Source of the DNA: Actinomycetes bacterium
Lineage (GTDB): Bacteria; Actinomycetota; Thermoleophilia; Solirubrobacterales; JACPNS01
Direction of reading: 5' to 3'
Length of the DNA: 64,000 nucleotides
Assembly: GCA_023404495.1 (NCBI GenBank)
Contig: JAEYBE010000026.1
Location: forward strand, 1-64,000
Position 1 is the first letter of the stretch, and every line of letters starts with the position of its first letter. Of this stretch, positions 63,564 to 64,000 are shown piece after piece. The translations under genes were made by a program, and so were the position numbers. The notes under the pieces were generated by a model. The model ran no database searches. It was not told where the DNA came from and saw nothing but the letters and a program-made list of their open reading frames with translations.

Positions 63564-64000
63564 GTGGCAAGGCCGGTGACCAAGTGGCTCGTCCTGGTGG
63601 GTGCGGTGATCTCGACCGCAGGTGTGCTCTTTGGCTACGACCAAGGTGTCATTTCAGGTGCCCTCAGCGGCATCGAGCACGACTTCGACACGAGTACGAC
63701 GACGCTGGAGATCATCACCAGCTGGGTGACACTCGGGGCGCTGGTCGGCGCGCTGATTGCCGGTGTCACGGCAGACCGCTTTGGGCGACGTACGACCGTC
63801 ATCGCGGCCGGTGTGCTGTTCATTGGCGGCGCGCTGGTCGAGGCGGTCGCACCCGGCTCGGCGGTGTTGGTGGTCGGCCGGCTGATCGTCGGATTTGCGG
63901 TCGGTATCGCCTCGGTCGCAGCGCCGCTGTATGCCGCGGAGATGGCGCCGACGCATCTGCGCGGCCGATTCGTCTCCGGGTACCAGCTCGGCATCACCTT
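63564..64000 (+). CDS. MFS sugar transporter (partial, 3' end cut)
   Basis: The first 145 residues of a sugar porter (SP) family MFS transporter. The GTG at 63564 is chosen because an ATG at 63562 in the next frame leads to an early stop. Visible features are FGYDQGVISGALSGIEHDF, the cytoplasmic DRFGRRT motif after helix 2, and LYAAEMAPTHLRGRFVSGYQ after helix 4, typical of sugar/H+ symporters. No clear Shine-Dalgarno is seen. The rest is outside the window; sugar specificity cannot be told. Confidence 0.88.
   Translation, partial: MARPVTKWLVLVGAVISTAGVLFGYDQGVISGALSGIEHDFDTSTTTLEIITSWVTLGALVGALIAGVTADRFGRRTTVIAAGVLFIGGALVEAVAPGSAVLVVGRLIVGFAVGIASVAAPLYAAEMAPTHLRGRFVSGYQLGIT

Overview
The window is a 64 kb high-GC segment with dense, mostly short-spaced genes on both strands. 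It looks like a chromosome of a Gram-positive actinobacterium, most likely of the Thermoleophilia/Solirubrobacterales type. The evidence is the base composition, the actinobacterial gene set (tandem Get3/ArsA-like ATPases, F420/PPOX-type oxidoreductase, GH57-GT4-methyltransferase polysaccharide cluster, ParA beside FtsZ, many secreted beta-propeller and collagen-like proteins) and the lack of any phage or plasmid module. The taxonomic guess is inference; there is no rRNA gene here.

Layout. 1-3.8 kb: two paralogous modules, each an ECF sigma factor with a hydrophobic C-terminal extension, divergent from a small secreted protein with Asp-rich thrombospondin-type-3-like repeats. 3.9-7.1 kb: type II NADH dehydrogenase-like flavoprotein, MeaB GTPase with a small membrane ORF, and a hexapeptide acyltransferase. 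7.1-11.5 kb: GT4 glycosyltransferase, GH57 branching-type enzyme and two methyltransferases, a set resembling the mycobacterial methylglucose lipopolysaccharide (MGLP) locus. 11.5-17 kb: rhodanese, HisC, ABC-2 exporter, gamma-glutamyltransferase and a vapBC pair. 17-21.6 kb: FtsZ with a long N-terminal extension, overlapping ParA, and a divergent pair of Get3/ArsA-like ATPases. 21.6-27.4 kb: DUF5946 protein, an 804-aa protein with a possible degenerate HEPN domain and a disordered tail, HxlR regulator, PilT, and a primary-type sigma factor.

27.7-36.9 kb: TPP enzyme, a Y1/RAYT-like transposase preceded by a strikingly regular array of alternating 7-mers (30046-30164), a DUF7144-type membrane protein, Ppx/GppA, an overlapping three-gene operon (metallo-beta-lactamase fold, holin/alkaline phosphatase fusion, AI-2E family permease) and a SHOCT membrane protein. 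37-40.9 kb: NhaA-DsbA fusion, cytochrome c/beta-propeller lipoprotein, GAF protein. 41-46.4 kb: two tandem collagen-like secreted proteins, a lipoprotein, the initiator tRNA, a delta-60 propeller protein and a membrane protein. 46.6-49.3 kb: a NarL-type two-component system. 49.3-64 kb: mainly secreted enzymes (PhoX-like phosphatase, esterase, GH3 glucosidase, two lipases), a PKD propeller protein and local regulators (AraC, three TetR), then a PPOX oxidoreductase and the start of an MFS sugar transporter that runs off the window.

The features most worth following up are the alternating-orientation 16-bp-period array beside the transposase, the twin membrane-extended sigma/secreted-protein modules, the MGLP-like cluster, the extended FtsZ and the HEPN-like 804-aa protein.
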